Assembly (NCBI RefSeq): GCF_009852415.1
Contig: NZ_WOXS01000002.1
Coordinates: 6,426,001 to 6,490,000 of the forward strand
Length of the DNA: 64,000 bases
Source: Streptomyces sp. Tu 3180
GTDB taxonomy: Bacteria > Actinomycetota > Actinomycetes > Streptomycetales > Streptomycetaceae
Reading direction: 5' to 3'
The number at the start of each line of letters is the position of its first letter. Within the stretch, counting starts at the first letter, position 1. Under the pieces are notes generated by a model. It worked only from the letters and a program-made list of their open reading frames with translations, did no database searches and was not told the DNA's origin. Positions 54,398 through 63,594 of the stretch are shown here, one piece after another. A program made the position numbers and the translations under genes.

Positions 54398-55677
54398 TGC
54401 GGACCAGGATCCTCGTGGCGGCACTGGCCGTCGCCCTGCTCCTGGCGGGCTGCTCCTCCGGCGGCACCCGCGACGACGGCCGGATCACCCTGCGCTTCCA
54501 GTCCCTGGCCTGGCAGCAGGAGTCCGTCGAGGCCACCAGGGAACTGGTCGAGGAGTGGAACGCCGCCCACCCGGACGTCCGGGTGGAGTACGTCCAGGGC
54601 AGCTGGGACAGCGTCCACGACCAGCTCCTCACCTCCTTCGAGGGCGGTGAGGCCCCCGACGTCATCCACGACGCCTCCGACGACCTCGCCGACTTCGCCT
54701 ACGGCGGCCACCTGGCCGACCTGACGGACCTGCTGTCCGAGCGGCTGAAGTCCGACATCCCGCCCCGCAGCTGGCAGACCGTCACCTTCGGGGACGGCAT
54801 CCACGGCGTGCCCTTCCTCCAGGAGCCGCGGGTGCTCATCGCCGACGCCACCCGGCTGAAGGAGTCCGGCGTCCGCGTCCCGACCCCCGAACGCCCCTGG
54901 AGCTGGGCCGAGTTCCGCGAAGTGACGAAGCGGCTCAGCGGAGACGGCAGGTACGGCGTCGCCTGGCCGCTCAAGGAGCCCGTGTCCGCCACGCTCAACC
55001 TCTCCCTCTCCGCCGGCGGCCGGCTCTTCCACCGGGGCGCCGACGGCAAGGTGACCGTGCGGTTCGAGGAGGGCGACGAGGTCGTCCCGCGCACCGTGCA
55101 CGAGCAGGTGAACACCGACCGCAGCGCCTCGCCCACGACGCTCGGCAGCGGCGGCTCCGACACCCTGCCCGGCTTCTTCGCCGGCAGGTACGCGATGGTG
55201 CCGCTCGGCTTCTCCTACCGCCAGCAGATCGTCCAGCAGGCGCCGGAGGGCTTCGACTGGCAGGTGCTGCCCGCCCCGGCCGGCGCCGGCGGACTCACCC
55301 AGGGGGTCAGCCCGCAGACGCTCTCCATCGCCGAGGACTGCCCGCACAAGGAGGAGGCCGCCGCCTTCCTCGACTTCCTGCTCCAGCCGGAGAACATGGT
55401 CCGCCTCGCCCTCGGCGACTGGATGCTGCCCACCGGGCGCACGGCCCTCGCCGACCCCGCCCTGCGCACCGCCGAACACGGCTGGGCGACCGGCACCGCG
55501 CTCGCCGCCCATCTGCGCCCGGCTCCCGCGCAGACCGTGCGCGGCTATCCCGAGTGGAAGGACAAGGTGGCGACCCCGGCCCTGCAGGAGTACTACAGCG
55601 GGGCGATCGGCCTCGACGCGCTGCGCGAACGGCTGGAGGAGGACGGCAACCTGGTGCTGGCCCGCTACCAGCGCTGA
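54397..55677 (+). CDS. Sugar-binding lipoprotein of the ABC transporter (family 1)
   Basis: A 426-residue extracytoplasmic substrate-binding protein. Signal peptide RILVAALAVALLLAGC ends in the lipobox, with Cys about residue 19. Mature features: EWNAAHPDVRVEYVQGSWDS, the APDVIHDASDDLADF segment, and PAEGFDWQVLPAP-like region near the ligand cleft. It is third in the operon, unlike the usual binding-protein-first order in CUT1 systems. The substrate is probably a di- or oligosaccharide; no glycosidase is adjacent to indicate which. Confidence 0.9.
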   Translation: MRTRILVAALAVALLLAGCSSGGTRDDGRITLRFQSLAWQQESVEATRELVEEWNAAHPDVRVEYVQGSWDSVHDQLLTSFEGGEAPDVIHDASDDLADFAYGGHLADLTDLLSERLKSDIPPRSWQTVTFGDGIHGVPFLQEPRVLIADATRLKESGVRVPTPERPWSWAEFREVTKRLSGDGRYGVAWPLKEPVSATLNLSLSAGGRLFHRGADGKVTVRFEEGDEVVPRTVHEQVNTDRSASPTTLGSGGSDTLPGFFAGRYAMVPLGFSYRQQIVQQAPEGFDWQVLPAPAGAGGLTQGVSPQTLSIAEDCPHKEEAAAFLDFLLQPENMVRLALGDWMLPTGRTALADPALRTAEHGWATGTALAAHLRPAPAQTVRGYPEWKDKVATPALQEYYSGAIGLDALRERLEEDGNLVLARYQR

Positions 55678-56304
55678 GCCGGCCCGCCGCAGACCCGTCG
55701 CACGCGGCCGCGCCCGGAGCCCGGCGTCCCCCGCGGGGCAGCGTCCGGCGCGATCTTCGACTCCGGTCCCCCGGCCGGGGCCGCACGCACGTCGCCCGGA
55801 TGCGTCGTGGCCCCGGAGCCCCGGCCGGCCCGGGGAGTCACGCCCGCTGATCCGGCGCGGCCGCCGTTCGCGCGCCTCCCCCTTCCTCACCCCCGTCCTC
55901 CGGTCGGGGCCGCCGTCCGCCCTTTCCCCTTCACGGAGGACAAGGACCGCAGGCCATGGCCCGCCCCGGCTCCACCTCTCGCGCGCTCCCGCAGGACTTC
56001 CCCGCCGGCCGCGCGACCGCCCGCCGTCCCGCCCGCCTCGCCGTCCCGCACGGTGGACTCGTCCCGCTGCTGCTCGACGCCGCCGCGTCCGGCAGCCGGC
56101 GGAAGCCTGGTCGAGCCGGGCTTCTCCGGGGCCGGCGGCTCGCTGCACGCGTCCCCGCGCCGGGCGTGTCCCCGGCGGCGCGGCTGGATCCGGGGGTCTG
56201 GCCGGTGAGGTGGCGCCGGAGCGGTGGCTGCGGCCGCACGAGGCGCCGGCGGCGTGAGCGAAAAGAATTTGCACGAGACGTCTCGTCTCGCTTACTGTCG
56301 GCGC
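55678..56304. other. 627-bp region without a convincing gene
   Basis: The region upstream of the macrolide glycosyltransferase. An open frame from ATG 55956 has GGAGG 16 nt upstream but encodes Arg/Ala/Pro-rich sequence with no recognisable domain and runs on into the glycosyltransferase in another frame, so it is not annotated. A pyrimidine-rich stretch covers about 55870-55935. The only clear signal is the promoter/operator at 56269-56298. Confidence 0.55.
56269..56298 (+). promoter_or_regulatory. Promoter with operator palindrome between -35 and -10, upstream of mgt
   Basis: TTGCAC (56269-56274), an 18-nt spacer and TACTGT (56293-56298) form a promoter with transcription expected at the ATG at 56305, giving a leaderless message. 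The spacer holds ACGAGACGTCTCGT, a perfect 14-bp palindrome at 56273-56286, the typical place for a TetR-type repressor to block polymerase. No regulator gene is adjacent. Confidence 0.65.
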
Positions 56305-57504
56305 ATGACCACTCCCGCGCACATCGCCATGTTCTCCATCGCCGCGCACGGCCACGTGAACCCCAGCCTGGAGGTGATCCGCGAGCTCGTGGCGCGGGGG
56401 CACCGGGTGACGTACGCGATCCCGCCGCTCTTCGCGGAGAAGGTCGCCGAGACCGGCGCCGAACCCAAGCTGTGGAACAGCACGCTGCCGGGCCCCGACG
56501 CCGACCCGGAGGCCTGGGGGAGCACGCTGCTGGACAACGTGGAGCCGTTCCTCGACGACGCGATCCAGGCGCTCCCGCAGCTGATCGAGGCGTACGAGGG
56601 GGACACCCCCGACCTCGTCCTGCACGACATCACCTCCTACCCGGCGCGCGTGCTGGCCCACCGCTGGGGCGTGCCGGCGATCTCCCTCTCACCGAACCTC
56701 GTCGCCTGGGACGGGTACGAGCAGGAGGTCGCGGAGCCGATGTGGGAGGAGCCGAAGAGGACCGAGCGGGGGCGGGCCTACTACGCCCGCTTCCACGCCT
56801 GGCTGGAGGAGAACGGGATCACCGAGCACCCGGACCCGTTCACGGGCCGCCCCGCCCGCTCGATCGTCCTGATCCCCAAGGCGCTGCAGCCGCACGCCGA
56901 CCGGGTCGACGAGCGCGTGCACTCCTTCGTCGGGGCCTGCCAGGGCGACCGCGGCGCCGAGGGGACGTGGCGGCGGCCCGCCGGCGCCGAGAAGGTCGTG
57001 CTCGTGTCGCTCGGGTCGTCCTTCACCAAGCAGCCGGCCTTCTACCGGGAGTGCGTCAAGGCCTTCGGCGACCTGCCCGGCTGGCACCTGGTGCTCCAGA
57101 TCGGCAGGCACGTCGACCCCGCCGAGCTCGGTGACGTACCGGCGAACGTCGAGGTGCGCTCCTGGGTGCCGCAGCTCGCGGTCCTGAAGCAGGCCGACCT
57201 GTTCGTCACCCACGCCGGTGCGGGCGGCAGCCAGGAGGGGCTGGCCACCGCCACGCCGATGATCGCCGTACCGCAGGCCGTGGACCAGTTCGGCAACGCC
57301 GACATGCTCCAGGCGCTCGGTGTGGCCCGGCACGTCCCCACCGGCGAGGCGAGCGCCGAGACCCTGCGCAGCACGGCCCTCGCCCTCGTCGACGACCCGG
57401 AGGTCGCCCGCCGGCTGAAGGACGTCCAGGCCGGCATGGCCGAGGAGGGCGGCACCCGCAGGGCGGCCGACCTCATCGAGGCGGAGCTGCCCGCGCGGCG
57501 GTAG
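56305..57504 (+). CDS. mgt: Macrolide glycosyltransferase (Mgt/OleD-like, GT1)
   Basis: A 399-residue GT-B enzyme that inactivates macrolides by transferring glucose from UDP-glucose to the desosamine 2'-OH. The start MTTPAHIAMFSIAAHGHVNP closely resembles S. lividans Mgt as I recall it. The catalytic His is in AAHGHVNPSL, with an acceptor-side Asp in LVLHDITSYPARVL. The C-terminal donor site is VRSWVPQLAVLKQADLFVTH followed by AGAGGSQEGLATATPMIAVP. The start follows its -10 by 6 nt, so it is probably leaderless. Resistance or detoxification is the likely role, probably inducible through the promoter palindrome. Confidence 0.93.
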   Translation: MTTPAHIAMFSIAAHGHVNPSLEVIRELVARGHRVTYAIPPLFAEKVAETGAEPKLWNSTLPGPDADPEAWGSTLLDNVEPFLDDAIQALPQLIEAYEGDTPDLVLHDITSYPARVLAHRWGVPAISLSPNLVAWDGYEQEVAEPMWEEPKRTERGRAYYARFHAWLEENGITEHPDPFTGRPARSIVLIPKALQPHADRVDERVHSFVGACQGDRGAEGTWRRPAGAEKVVLVSLGSSFTKQPAFYRECVKAFGDLPGWHLVLQIGRHVDPAELGDVPANVEVRSWVPQLAVLKQADLFVTHAGAGGSQEGLATATPMIAVPQAVDQFGNADMLQALGVARHVPTGEASAETLRSTALALVDDPEVARRLKDVQAGMAEEGGTRRAADLIEAELPARR

Positions 57505-57562
57505 TCCACCCGCGCACGGGGCCCGGCGGAGAACCGCCGGGCCCCGTCACGCGGCCGCGGGA

Positions 57563-59812
57563 TCAGACCCGCACCGGCTCGCCCTCGTCGTCCCGCGCCT
57601 TCGGCGGTACCACCGCCTCCGGCGCCTCGTCGTGGGTCAGGTCGGGCATCCGGTGCAGCCACTTCGGCAGGTACCAGTTGCGCTCGCCGAGCAGCGCCAT
57701 CACCGCCGGGAGCAGCACGCCCCGGATGATCGTCGCGTCGATGAGCACCGCCGCCGCGAGGCCCACGCCCATCTGCTTCATGGACTGCATGGACAGCGTC
57801 CCGAAGATCGCGAACACGGCGACCATGATGACCGCGGCGCTGGTGACGACCCCGGCCGTGGTGACCACACCGTGCCGGATCGCGTCCCGCGTCGTACGGC
57901 CCCGCATCCGGGCCTCGCGGATCCGGGAGACCACGAACACGTGGTAGTCCATCGACAGACCGAACAGGATCACGAAGAGGAACAGCGGCAGCCAGGTGAT
58001 GATCGCGCCGACGCCCTCCGCGCCCACCAGGGACGCGCCCCAGCCGTGCTGGAAGACGGCCACCAGGATGCCGTACGCGGCGCCCACCGACAGCAGGTTC
58101 AGCACGATCGAGGTGATCGCGACCGTCAGCGAGCGGAAGGACAGCAGCATCAGCAGGAAGGCGAAGACCACCACGAAGACGAAGACCGGGACGACGGAGC
58201 CGACCAGCTGGTCGTTGAAGTCCTTCGAACCGGCGACCTGCCCGGTGATCGGCGCCTCGACGCCGTCCACCTCGCCGAGCGTCGCGGGCCGCACCTCGTC
58301 GCGCAGCCTGTCCAGGCTCTCGCCCGCCTTGTCCTGGTCGGAGCCGCCGACCAGCGGGACGTAGACGAAGGCGACGTTCTGCTGGTCGTGCAGCTTGATC
58401 TCGACCGGGCCGCGCGAGGCACCCGAACTGATCGCCCGCTCCCGGAACTCGGCCAGCGCGGACTTCACCTCGGGGGCGTTGATGTCGTCGGCTTTGACGA
58501 CCACCTCGGCCGGCTCGGAGCCGCCCGGGAACGCCTCGTTGACCCGGTTGTACGTCTGCACGATCGGCAGCGAGTCGCCGAACTCCTGGTCCAGGGTCAG
58601 GTTCTGGGTCTTCATGCCGACCGCGGGGGCCGCGACCGCGAGCAGCGCACCGGTCGCCACCAGCACGGCGAGGACCGGCCTGGCGAGCACGCGGTCGAGC
58701 ACGGCCCCCCAGAAGCGGCTGTCGTTGCCGCCGCCCGTGCGCCGCCTGCGCAGGAACGGCAGCCTGCCCTTCTCGACCCGCTCGCCCAGCAGCGACAGCA
58801 GCGCCGGCAGCACGGTCACGGAGCCGACCATGGCGACCGCCACGACCATCAGCGAGGCCAGGCCCATCGCCTCGAACTCGGCGAGCCCGGTGAACAGCAT
58901 GCCCGCCATGGCCACGCACACCGTGACGCCGGAGACCACGATCGCCCGGCCGCTGGTCGCGGCGGCGATCCGCAGCGCGGTCTGCGCGTCCCGGCCGGCC
59001 GCCCGCTCCTCGCGCTCGCGGCGCAGGTAGAACAGGCAGTAGTCGACGCCGACGGCCAGACCGACCAGCAGCATCACCGAGTTGGCGGTCTCGCTCATCG
59101 GCTGCAGGTGGCTGACCAGGCCCATCAGGCCCATCGTCGCCATGATCGCGGTGATCGCCAGCGCCACCGGCAGCAGCGCCGCCACCAGCGCGCCGAACGC
59201 GATCAGCAGGATGCCGAGGGCCACCGGCACCGCCGAGTACTCGGCCTTCTTGAAGTCGTCGCCGAACGCGTCGTCGAACGTCTTCATCATGCTGGCGCCG
59301 CCGATCTCCTCGATCCGCAGCGACTCGTGGTCCTTCTGGACCTCCTGCACGGCGTTCAGCACCGGCTCGACCCGCTCACCGGCGGTGTCCGAGTCGCCGC
59401 GCATGTCGAACTGGACCAGCGCGCTGCGCCCGTCCTTCGAGATCGTGCGGCTCTCGTACGGCGACGTCACCTCCGTGACCTCACCGGTCTTCTCCACGGC
59501 CGCGACGACCGCGGCGACGGCGGACCGGAACGCGGCGTCCGTGGCCGTGAGGCCCTCGTCCCTGGCCTGGACGAGCACGGTCTCACTGGCCGGTTCCTCG
59601 ATCCCGGCGTCCTCGATGATGCGGGCGGCGGTGCTGGTCTCCCCCTTGAGCTGGTCGCTGTCGGCGACGTCGACCCGGCCGGCGGCCGACCCGAGCCCCA
59701 TCGCCAGCACCACGAACAGCACCCAGATGCCGACGGCCGCCCAGCGGTGCCGCGCGCTCCAGCCGCCGGCCCGGGCGGCGAAGCCCCGTACCCGCGAATC
59801 TCCGTTCCCCAT
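57563..59812 (-). CDS. MMPL-family RND exporter
   Basis: A 749-residue inner-membrane protein. It has an N-terminal helix (RWAAVGIWVLFVVLAMGLGS), a first extracytoplasmic loop of about 130 residues, a block of helices including LLIAFGALVAALLPVALAIT and LLVGLAVGVDYCLFYLRRER, a second helix and loop, and the repeated block with LFGLSMDYHVFVVSRIREAR. The paired Asp-Tyr motifs in the membrane are typical of MMPL/HpnN proton-driven transporters, which export lipids or antibiotics. It is convergent with mgt, 58 bp apart. No TetR gene is within the window; a half-site CGTCTCGT upstream (59893-59900) matches half of the mgt palindrome. Confidence 0.93.
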   Translation of the reverse strand: MGNGDSRVRGFAARAGGWSARHRWAAVGIWVLFVVLAMGLGSAAGRVDVADSDQLKGETSTAARIIEDAGIEEPASETVLVQARDEGLTATDAAFRSAVAAVVAAVEKTGEVTEVTSPYESRTISKDGRSALVQFDMRGDSDTAGERVEPVLNAVQEVQKDHESLRIEEIGGASMMKTFDDAFGDDFKKAEYSAVPVALGILLIAFGALVAALLPVALAITAIMATMGLMGLVSHLQPMSETANSVMLLVGLAVGVDYCLFYLRREREERAAGRDAQTALRIAAATSGRAIVVSGVTVCVAMAGMLFTGLAEFEAMGLASLMVVAVAMVGSVTVLPALLSLLGERVEKGRLPFLRRRRTGGGNDSRFWGAVLDRVLARPVLAVLVATGALLAVAAPAVGMKTQNLTLDQEFGDSLPIVQTYNRVNEAFPGGSEPAEVVVKADDINAPEVKSALAEFRERAISSGASRGPVEIKLHDQQNVAFVYVPLVGGSDQDKAGESLDRLRDEVRPATLGEVDGVEAPITGQVAGSKDFNDQLVGSVVPVFVFVVVFAFLLMLLSFRSLTVAITSIVLNLLSVGAAYGILVAVFQHGWGASLVGAEGVGAIITWLPLFLFVILFGLSMDYHVFVVSRIREARMRGRTTRDAIRHGVVTTAGVVTSAAVIMVAVFAIFGTLSMQSMKQMGVGLAAAVLIDATIIRGVLLPAVMALLGERNWYLPKWLHRMPDLTHDEAPEAVVPPKARDDEGEPVRV

Positions 59813-60278
59813 GACGGGTTCGCTCCCTCGTGTACGGCAGCGACCCTCCTGCCGCCACCTTTCGCTCTTCGAAGGTATGGGCCGGATAAGGCCGTCTCGT
59901 CGTGCTGTCCGGTGAAGCTCGAAGGGCCGGAGTCATCCCCTCGGCGCCGCCGCCCTCCCCACTGGGGAGGACCGCGGTCCCTTACATCTATCCGGTGCCG
60001 TCGGGGCGGGGATCAGGGTGCCGGGGCCCGGCGCCCGTGGCCGGTCGCATCCGGTGCCGCGTGGCCGGTGGTGTCCGGCGCCCCGCGGCCCGGCCGTGTC
60101 CGGTCCGTCGGCGGAGATCCTCTTTGTCCTCCCACGGCTCTGTCGAATAAGTCACAGGGGCGTGTAGCGGTTGATCCGGGACCCGCCGTTCCGACAGAGT
60201 TTCCGCGCAGTCCGCCCGCGCGGATCCGGCCGTCGTGCCCGCCCCCACGGGGCACGACGGCCGACCTAGGGTGTGTGC
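59813..60278. other. 466-bp divergent region, MMPL exporter / DUF1697
   Basis: No gene is supported. It contains the dyad ACCTT-N10-AAGGT (59857-59876) close to the exporter start, a CGTCTCGT half-site (59893-59900), and three imperfect copies of a 22-26-bp GTGGCCGGT...TCCGG repeat between about 60038 and 60110. The -10-like TAGGGT at 60267-60272 precedes the DUF1697 start. Confidence 0.45.
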
Positions 60279-60827
60279 ATGGCGACGACGTACGCGGCGC
60301 TGCTGCGCGGGATCAACGTGGGCGGCAGCAGAAGAGTCCCGATGGCCGACCTGCGCGCCCTCATGGAGGGCCTCGGACACGACGGGGTGCGCACCCACCT
60401 CCAGAGCGGCCAGGCGGTGTTCACCTCCGGGCACGGCGACGAGGAGTCGCTGGCCGCCGAACTCGCGGCCGCGATCGAGAGGCACTTCGGCTTCGGCGTC
60501 GACGTGATCGTGCGCGACCACGCCTACCTGGCGGCGATCGCCGGAGCCTGCCCGTTCCCGGCCGCCGAGCTGGAGCCCGGGCAGCTCCACGTCACCTACT
60601 TCTCCGCGCCCGTCGGCCCCGAGCGCTTCGCCGGGATCGACCGGGCGGCCCACCTCCCCGAGGAGTTCCGCCTGGGCGACCGCGCGCTCTACCTGTACGC
60701 GCCGAACGGCCTGGGCCGCTCCGCGCTCGCCGAGCAGCTGGCCAGACCCCGCGTCAACCGGGGCGTGATCGCCACCACCCGCAACTGGAACACCGTCCTC
60801 AAACTCGTGGAGCTCACCCGTACCTGA
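60279..60827 (+). CDS. DUF1697 family protein
   Basis: A 182-residue cytosolic protein. DUF1697 members begin with a conserved segment, here TTYAALLRGINVGGSRRVPM, followed by ADLRALMEGLGHDGVRTHLQ and SGQAVF, and end with RGVIATTRNWNTVLKLVELT. All are present, so the gene is intact. The function is unknown in the family. TAGGGT at 60267-60272 ends 6 nt before the ATG, suggesting a leaderless message. Confidence 0.92.
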   Translation: MATTYAALLRGINVGGSRRVPMADLRALMEGLGHDGVRTHLQSGQAVFTSGHGDEESLAAELAAAIERHFGFGVDVIVRDHAYLAAIAGACPFPAAELEPGQLHVTYFSAPVGPERFAGIDRAAHLPEEFRLGDRALYLYAPNGLGRSALAEQLARPRVNRGVIATTRNWNTVLKLVELTRT

Positions 60828-61121
60828 ACGCGACACCGCCGGGGGCGAACGCGCACGCGCAGCGGGAAGCGGCCCGGGGAGGAGCCCCGCCGCAGCCACG
60901 AGGCGGGCACGGAACCGGACTCGGGCGGCTACGTGGGGACGCCCACGGTCCACGCCGGCGGGACGGTGCGGTACGGCCCCGTGCCGCGGGCCGTCCCCCG
61001 GGGCGGGCGGCCGGACTCCTCGACAGCTTCCGGGTCCCGGCCGCCGGCCCCGGCTTCCTCGAACCGAAGCGGACCCGGACGGGCGGCCTGTCCTTCGGCC
61101 GGGGACGGCGGTGCCCGCGGG
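60828..61121. other. 294-bp region between convergent DUF1697 and chelatase genes
   Basis: I see no gene, no strong hairpin and no clear repeat here. The sequence is uniformly GC-rich. Confidence 0.5.
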
Positions 61122-61868
61122 TCAGGCCCCGACCGCCGCCGGCACGGGCACCCGTGCCTCGTCGTACCGCTCCAGCAGCACCCGCGCCACCTCCGGCGCC
61201 GGGCCCAGGACGTCCGCCAGGACGTCCGCCCGGGCCGCGCCCCGCGCGATGCGGTCCGGCAGGAAACCGGGGGCCAGGACGTACGGGGCGACGGCGACGC
61301 GCGCGCAGCCGAGGGCGCGCAGTTCGCTCACCGCCTGCTCGGTGCGGGGCAGGGATGCGGAGGCGAACGCAGGCCGCACGGCGCACCAACCGGTGTGCCG
61401 CCACTCCCGCGCGATTTCTGCGATCACTGCGATCGCCTCCGGGTCGGTGGATCCCGCCGAGGCCAGCACGACCCCGGTCGAGGACTTGTCGGCGGGCGTC
61501 AGGCCCGCCTCGTACAGGCGCCGCTCCAGCGCCGAGAGGAGCAGCGGCGAAGGGCCCAGCACCTCGGCCTGGCGGATCCGCAGCCGCGGCGGCGCCTGGG
61601 CGAGGACCGCCGGGATGTCCGCCTTGGCGTGGAAGGCGCGGGTCAGCAGCAGCGGGAGGGCGACCACGTCACGGACGCCCTCCGCGTCCAGGGAATCCAG
61701 CACCCGCTCCACCGAGGGGAGGTTGAAGTCCAGGAAACCGGTCTCCACGCGCAGCCCCGGCCGCAGCGACCGCACCCGCCGCACCAGGGCGTGCACGGTC
61801 GCGGCGTGCCGCGGGTCGCGGCTGCCGTGGGCGACGACCACCAGGACGGGGCGGACCGGACGGTGCAT
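61122..61868 (-). CDS. Sirohydrochlorin chelatase (CbiX/SirB type)
   Basis: A 248-residue protein with two CbiX-like halves. The first half opens VLVVVAHGSRDPRHAATVHA with the metal-binding His, followed by GFLDFNLPSVERVLDSLDAE and VVALPLLLTRAFHAKADIPA, whose second His lies in FHAK. The second half (GVVLASAGSTDPEAI, VAVAPYVLAPGFLPDRIA) lacks the His, as usual. It inserts iron into sirohydrochlorin to make sirohaem, the cofactor of sulfite and nitrite reductases. It is 8 nt downstream of the ABC permease, which places it in a sulfur-assimilation operon. Confidence 0.9.
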   Translation of the reverse strand: MHRPVRPVLVVVAHGSRDPRHAATVHALVRRVRSLRPGLRVETGFLDFNLPSVERVLDSLDAEGVRDVVALPLLLTRAFHAKADIPAVLAQAPPRLRIRQAEVLGPSPLLLSALERRLYEAGLTPADKSSTGVVLASAGSTDPEAIAVIAEIAREWRHTGWCAVRPAFASASLPRTEQAVSELRALGCARVAVAPYVLAPGFLPDRIARGAARADVLADVLGPAPEVARVLLERYDEARVPVPAAVGA

Positions 61869-61876
61869 GGTGTGCC

Positions 61877-62773
61877 TCAGCCCTTCACCAGCAGACCGCG
61901 GCTGCGCAGCACCCACCGCTCCAGCGGGCTGAAGATCAGCAGGTCGATGGCGATACCGACGGTCAGGATCAGCAGGATGGCCTCGAAGACCATGGCCATG
62001 TCGCTGGCGTTGCGGCCGTTCTCCAGCAGCTGGCCGAGGCCCACGCCGAGGTCCGGGAAGGACGCGATGATCTCCGCGGCCATCAGGGAACGCCAGGAGA
62101 ACGCCCAGCCCTGCTTCAGGCCCGCCACGTAGCCGGGCAGCGCGGCCGGCAGGACGATGTGCCAGGTGCCCTTCAGCCCCGTCGCACCCAGGGTGCGGCC
62201 GGCCCGCAGGAACAGCGGGGGCACCTGGTCGACGCCGGAGACCAGGCCGTTGGCGATCGAGGGGACCGCGCCGAGCAGGATGACGGCGTACATCATCTGG
62301 TTGTTCAGTCCCAGCCAGATCACGGCCGGCGGCACCCAGGCCACCGACGGCAGCGACTGCAGACCGGACAGGATCGGGCCGATCGCCGCCCGCACGAACT
62401 TCACCCGCGCCACCAGCAGCCCGAGCGGGGTGCCGATCAGCAGCGCGAAGAAGAAGCCGAGCAGACCGCGCGAGACGCTGGTCCAGATGTAGCCGAGCAG
62501 CTCCCCCTGGAGCCACGCCTGCCGGACGACCTCCCACACGGCGCCCGGCGAGGGCAGCCTGGTCGGGTCGTCGACGATCCCGAACGAGACCAGGGCCTGC
62601 CACACCGCCAGCACCAGGGTGACGGCGATGACCGGCGGCAGGATCTTCTCCACGAAGGTCTGCCGGAACGGTTTGCGGCCGGTCTGCACCGTCTCCAGGG
62701 CGTCGAGTCCCGCCTCCAGTCCGGCGAGGTCGCCCCCGTCCTTGTCCTTCGCGGTGGTCTCAGTGCTGGCCAT
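61877..62773 (-). CDS. ABC permease, sulfonate/nitrate/taurine type (SsuC-like)
   Basis: A 298-residue permease with about six helices. The N-terminal 40 residues are charged, then VEKILPPVIAVTLVLAVWQA, LLGFFFALLIGTPLGLLVAR and the coupling region RAGRTLGATGLKGTWHIVLP, followed by GLKQGWAFSWRSLMAAEIIA. It belongs to the TauC/SsuC/NrtB family, which imports sulfonates, taurine or nitrate. ATG 62773 is chosen; it overlaps the upstream ATPase gene by 14 bp. Confidence 0.92.
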   Translation of the reverse strand: MASTETTAKDKDGGDLAGLEAGLDALETVQTGRKPFRQTFVEKILPPVIAVTLVLAVWQALVSFGIVDDPTRLPSPGAVWEVVRQAWLQGELLGYIWTSVSRGLLGFFFALLIGTPLGLLVARVKFVRAAIGPILSGLQSLPSVAWVPPAVIWLGLNNQMMYAVILLGAVPSIANGLVSGVDQVPPLFLRAGRTLGATGLKGTWHIVLPAALPGYVAGLKQGWAFSWRSLMAAEIIASFPDLGVGLGQLLENGRNASDMAMVFEAILLILTVGIAIDLLIFSPLERWVLRSRGLLVKG

Positions 62774-63548
62774 GACGGCGGATCTCCCCACGGAGTTCTT
62801 CGGTGATCTCGACGGACAGTTCCGCCACGGCGGTGTCCTCGATGCGGCGCGGGTGCGGGATGCCGACCGTCCACTCGCGGGCGATCCGGCCCGGACGGGA
62901 GGACAGCAGCACCACCCGCTGGGCGAGCCGGACGGCCTCGCGCACGTTGTGCGTGACGAACAGGACGGACAGCCGCGTCTCGTTCCAGATGCGGGTCAGC
63001 TCGTCGTGCAGCACGTCCCGCGTGATGGCGTCCAGCGCCGCGAACGGCTCGTCCATCAGCAGGAGCCTGCTCTCCTGGGCGATCGCCCGGGCCAGCGCCA
63101 CCCGCTGCCGCATACCGCCGGACAGCTCGTGCACCCGCTTGCCGTGCGAGCCCTTCAGCCGGACGAGTTCGAGCAGCTCCTCGGCGCGGCCGCGGCGCTC
63201 GTTCTTCGGCACGCCCCTGAGCTTCAGGGCGAGCTCGATGTTCTTGCCCGCGGTCAGCCACGGGAACAGCGCGTGCTCCTGGAACATCAGCGCCGGACGG
63301 CCGTCCGTGCTGATCGTGCCGGCCGTGGGGCGGTCGAGGCCCGCGACCAGGTTCAGCAGCGTCGACTTGCCGCAGCCCGAGGCACCCAGAAGGGTGACGA
63401 ACTCGCCGGGCGCGACATCGAGGCTGATGTCGTCCAGCACGAGCTGTCGCCCGGCGGGGCCGGCGAACGACTTCGAGACGTGCTCGATCCGGGCGGCGTG
63501 CGTGGCCGCCCCGGTGTCGTCGGCGGCCTTGGCGAGGGTCGTGGCCAT
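62760..63548 (-). CDS. ABC ATPase, sulfonate/nitrate/taurine type (SsuB-like)
   Basis: A 262-residue ATP-binding subunit. Walker A is LLGASGCGKSTLLNLVAGLD, the Q-loop MFQEHALFPWL, the signature LSGGMRQRVALARAIAQ, Walker B LLLMDEPFAALDA and the H-loop FVTHNVREAVRLAQR. ATG 63548 is chosen since AGGAGG lies 8 nt upstream; the GTG at 63557 would abut that site. It is in an operon with the binding protein upstream and the permease downstream. Confidence 0.93.
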   Translation of the reverse strand: MATTLAKAADDTGAATHAARIEHVSKSFAGPAGRQLVLDDISLDVAPGEFVTLLGASGCGKSTLLNLVAGLDRPTAGTISTDGRPALMFQEHALFPWLTAGKNIELALKLRGVPKNERRGRAEELLELVRLKGSHGKRVHELSGGMRQRVALARAIAQESRLLLMDEPFAALDAITRDVLHDELTRIWNETRLSVLFVTHNVREAVRLAQRVVLLSSRPGRIAREWTVGIPHPRRIEDTAVAELSVEITEELRGEIRRHGQH

Positions 63549-63594
63549 GGTCGTCACCTCCTGGGGACTCTTCGTGATCCTGGCTGATCCGGGA

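Noticed and set aside
55956..56304. Open frame starting at ATG 55956 before the macrolide glycosyltransferase
   Set aside because: No recognisable domain, an unusual amino-acid mix, and it continues out of frame through the glycosyltransferase.
59988..60153. A 55-codon minus-strand frame opening VTYSTEPWEDKEDLRR
   Set aside because: The first residues look protein-like, but the rest is Arg/Pro/Gly-rich and there is no ribosome-binding site.
57632..61726. A 1364-codon plus-strand open frame over the MMPL gene and beyond
   Set aside because: Shadow of the MMPL exporter: low-complexity His/Arg/Asp/Gln translation and no start context.
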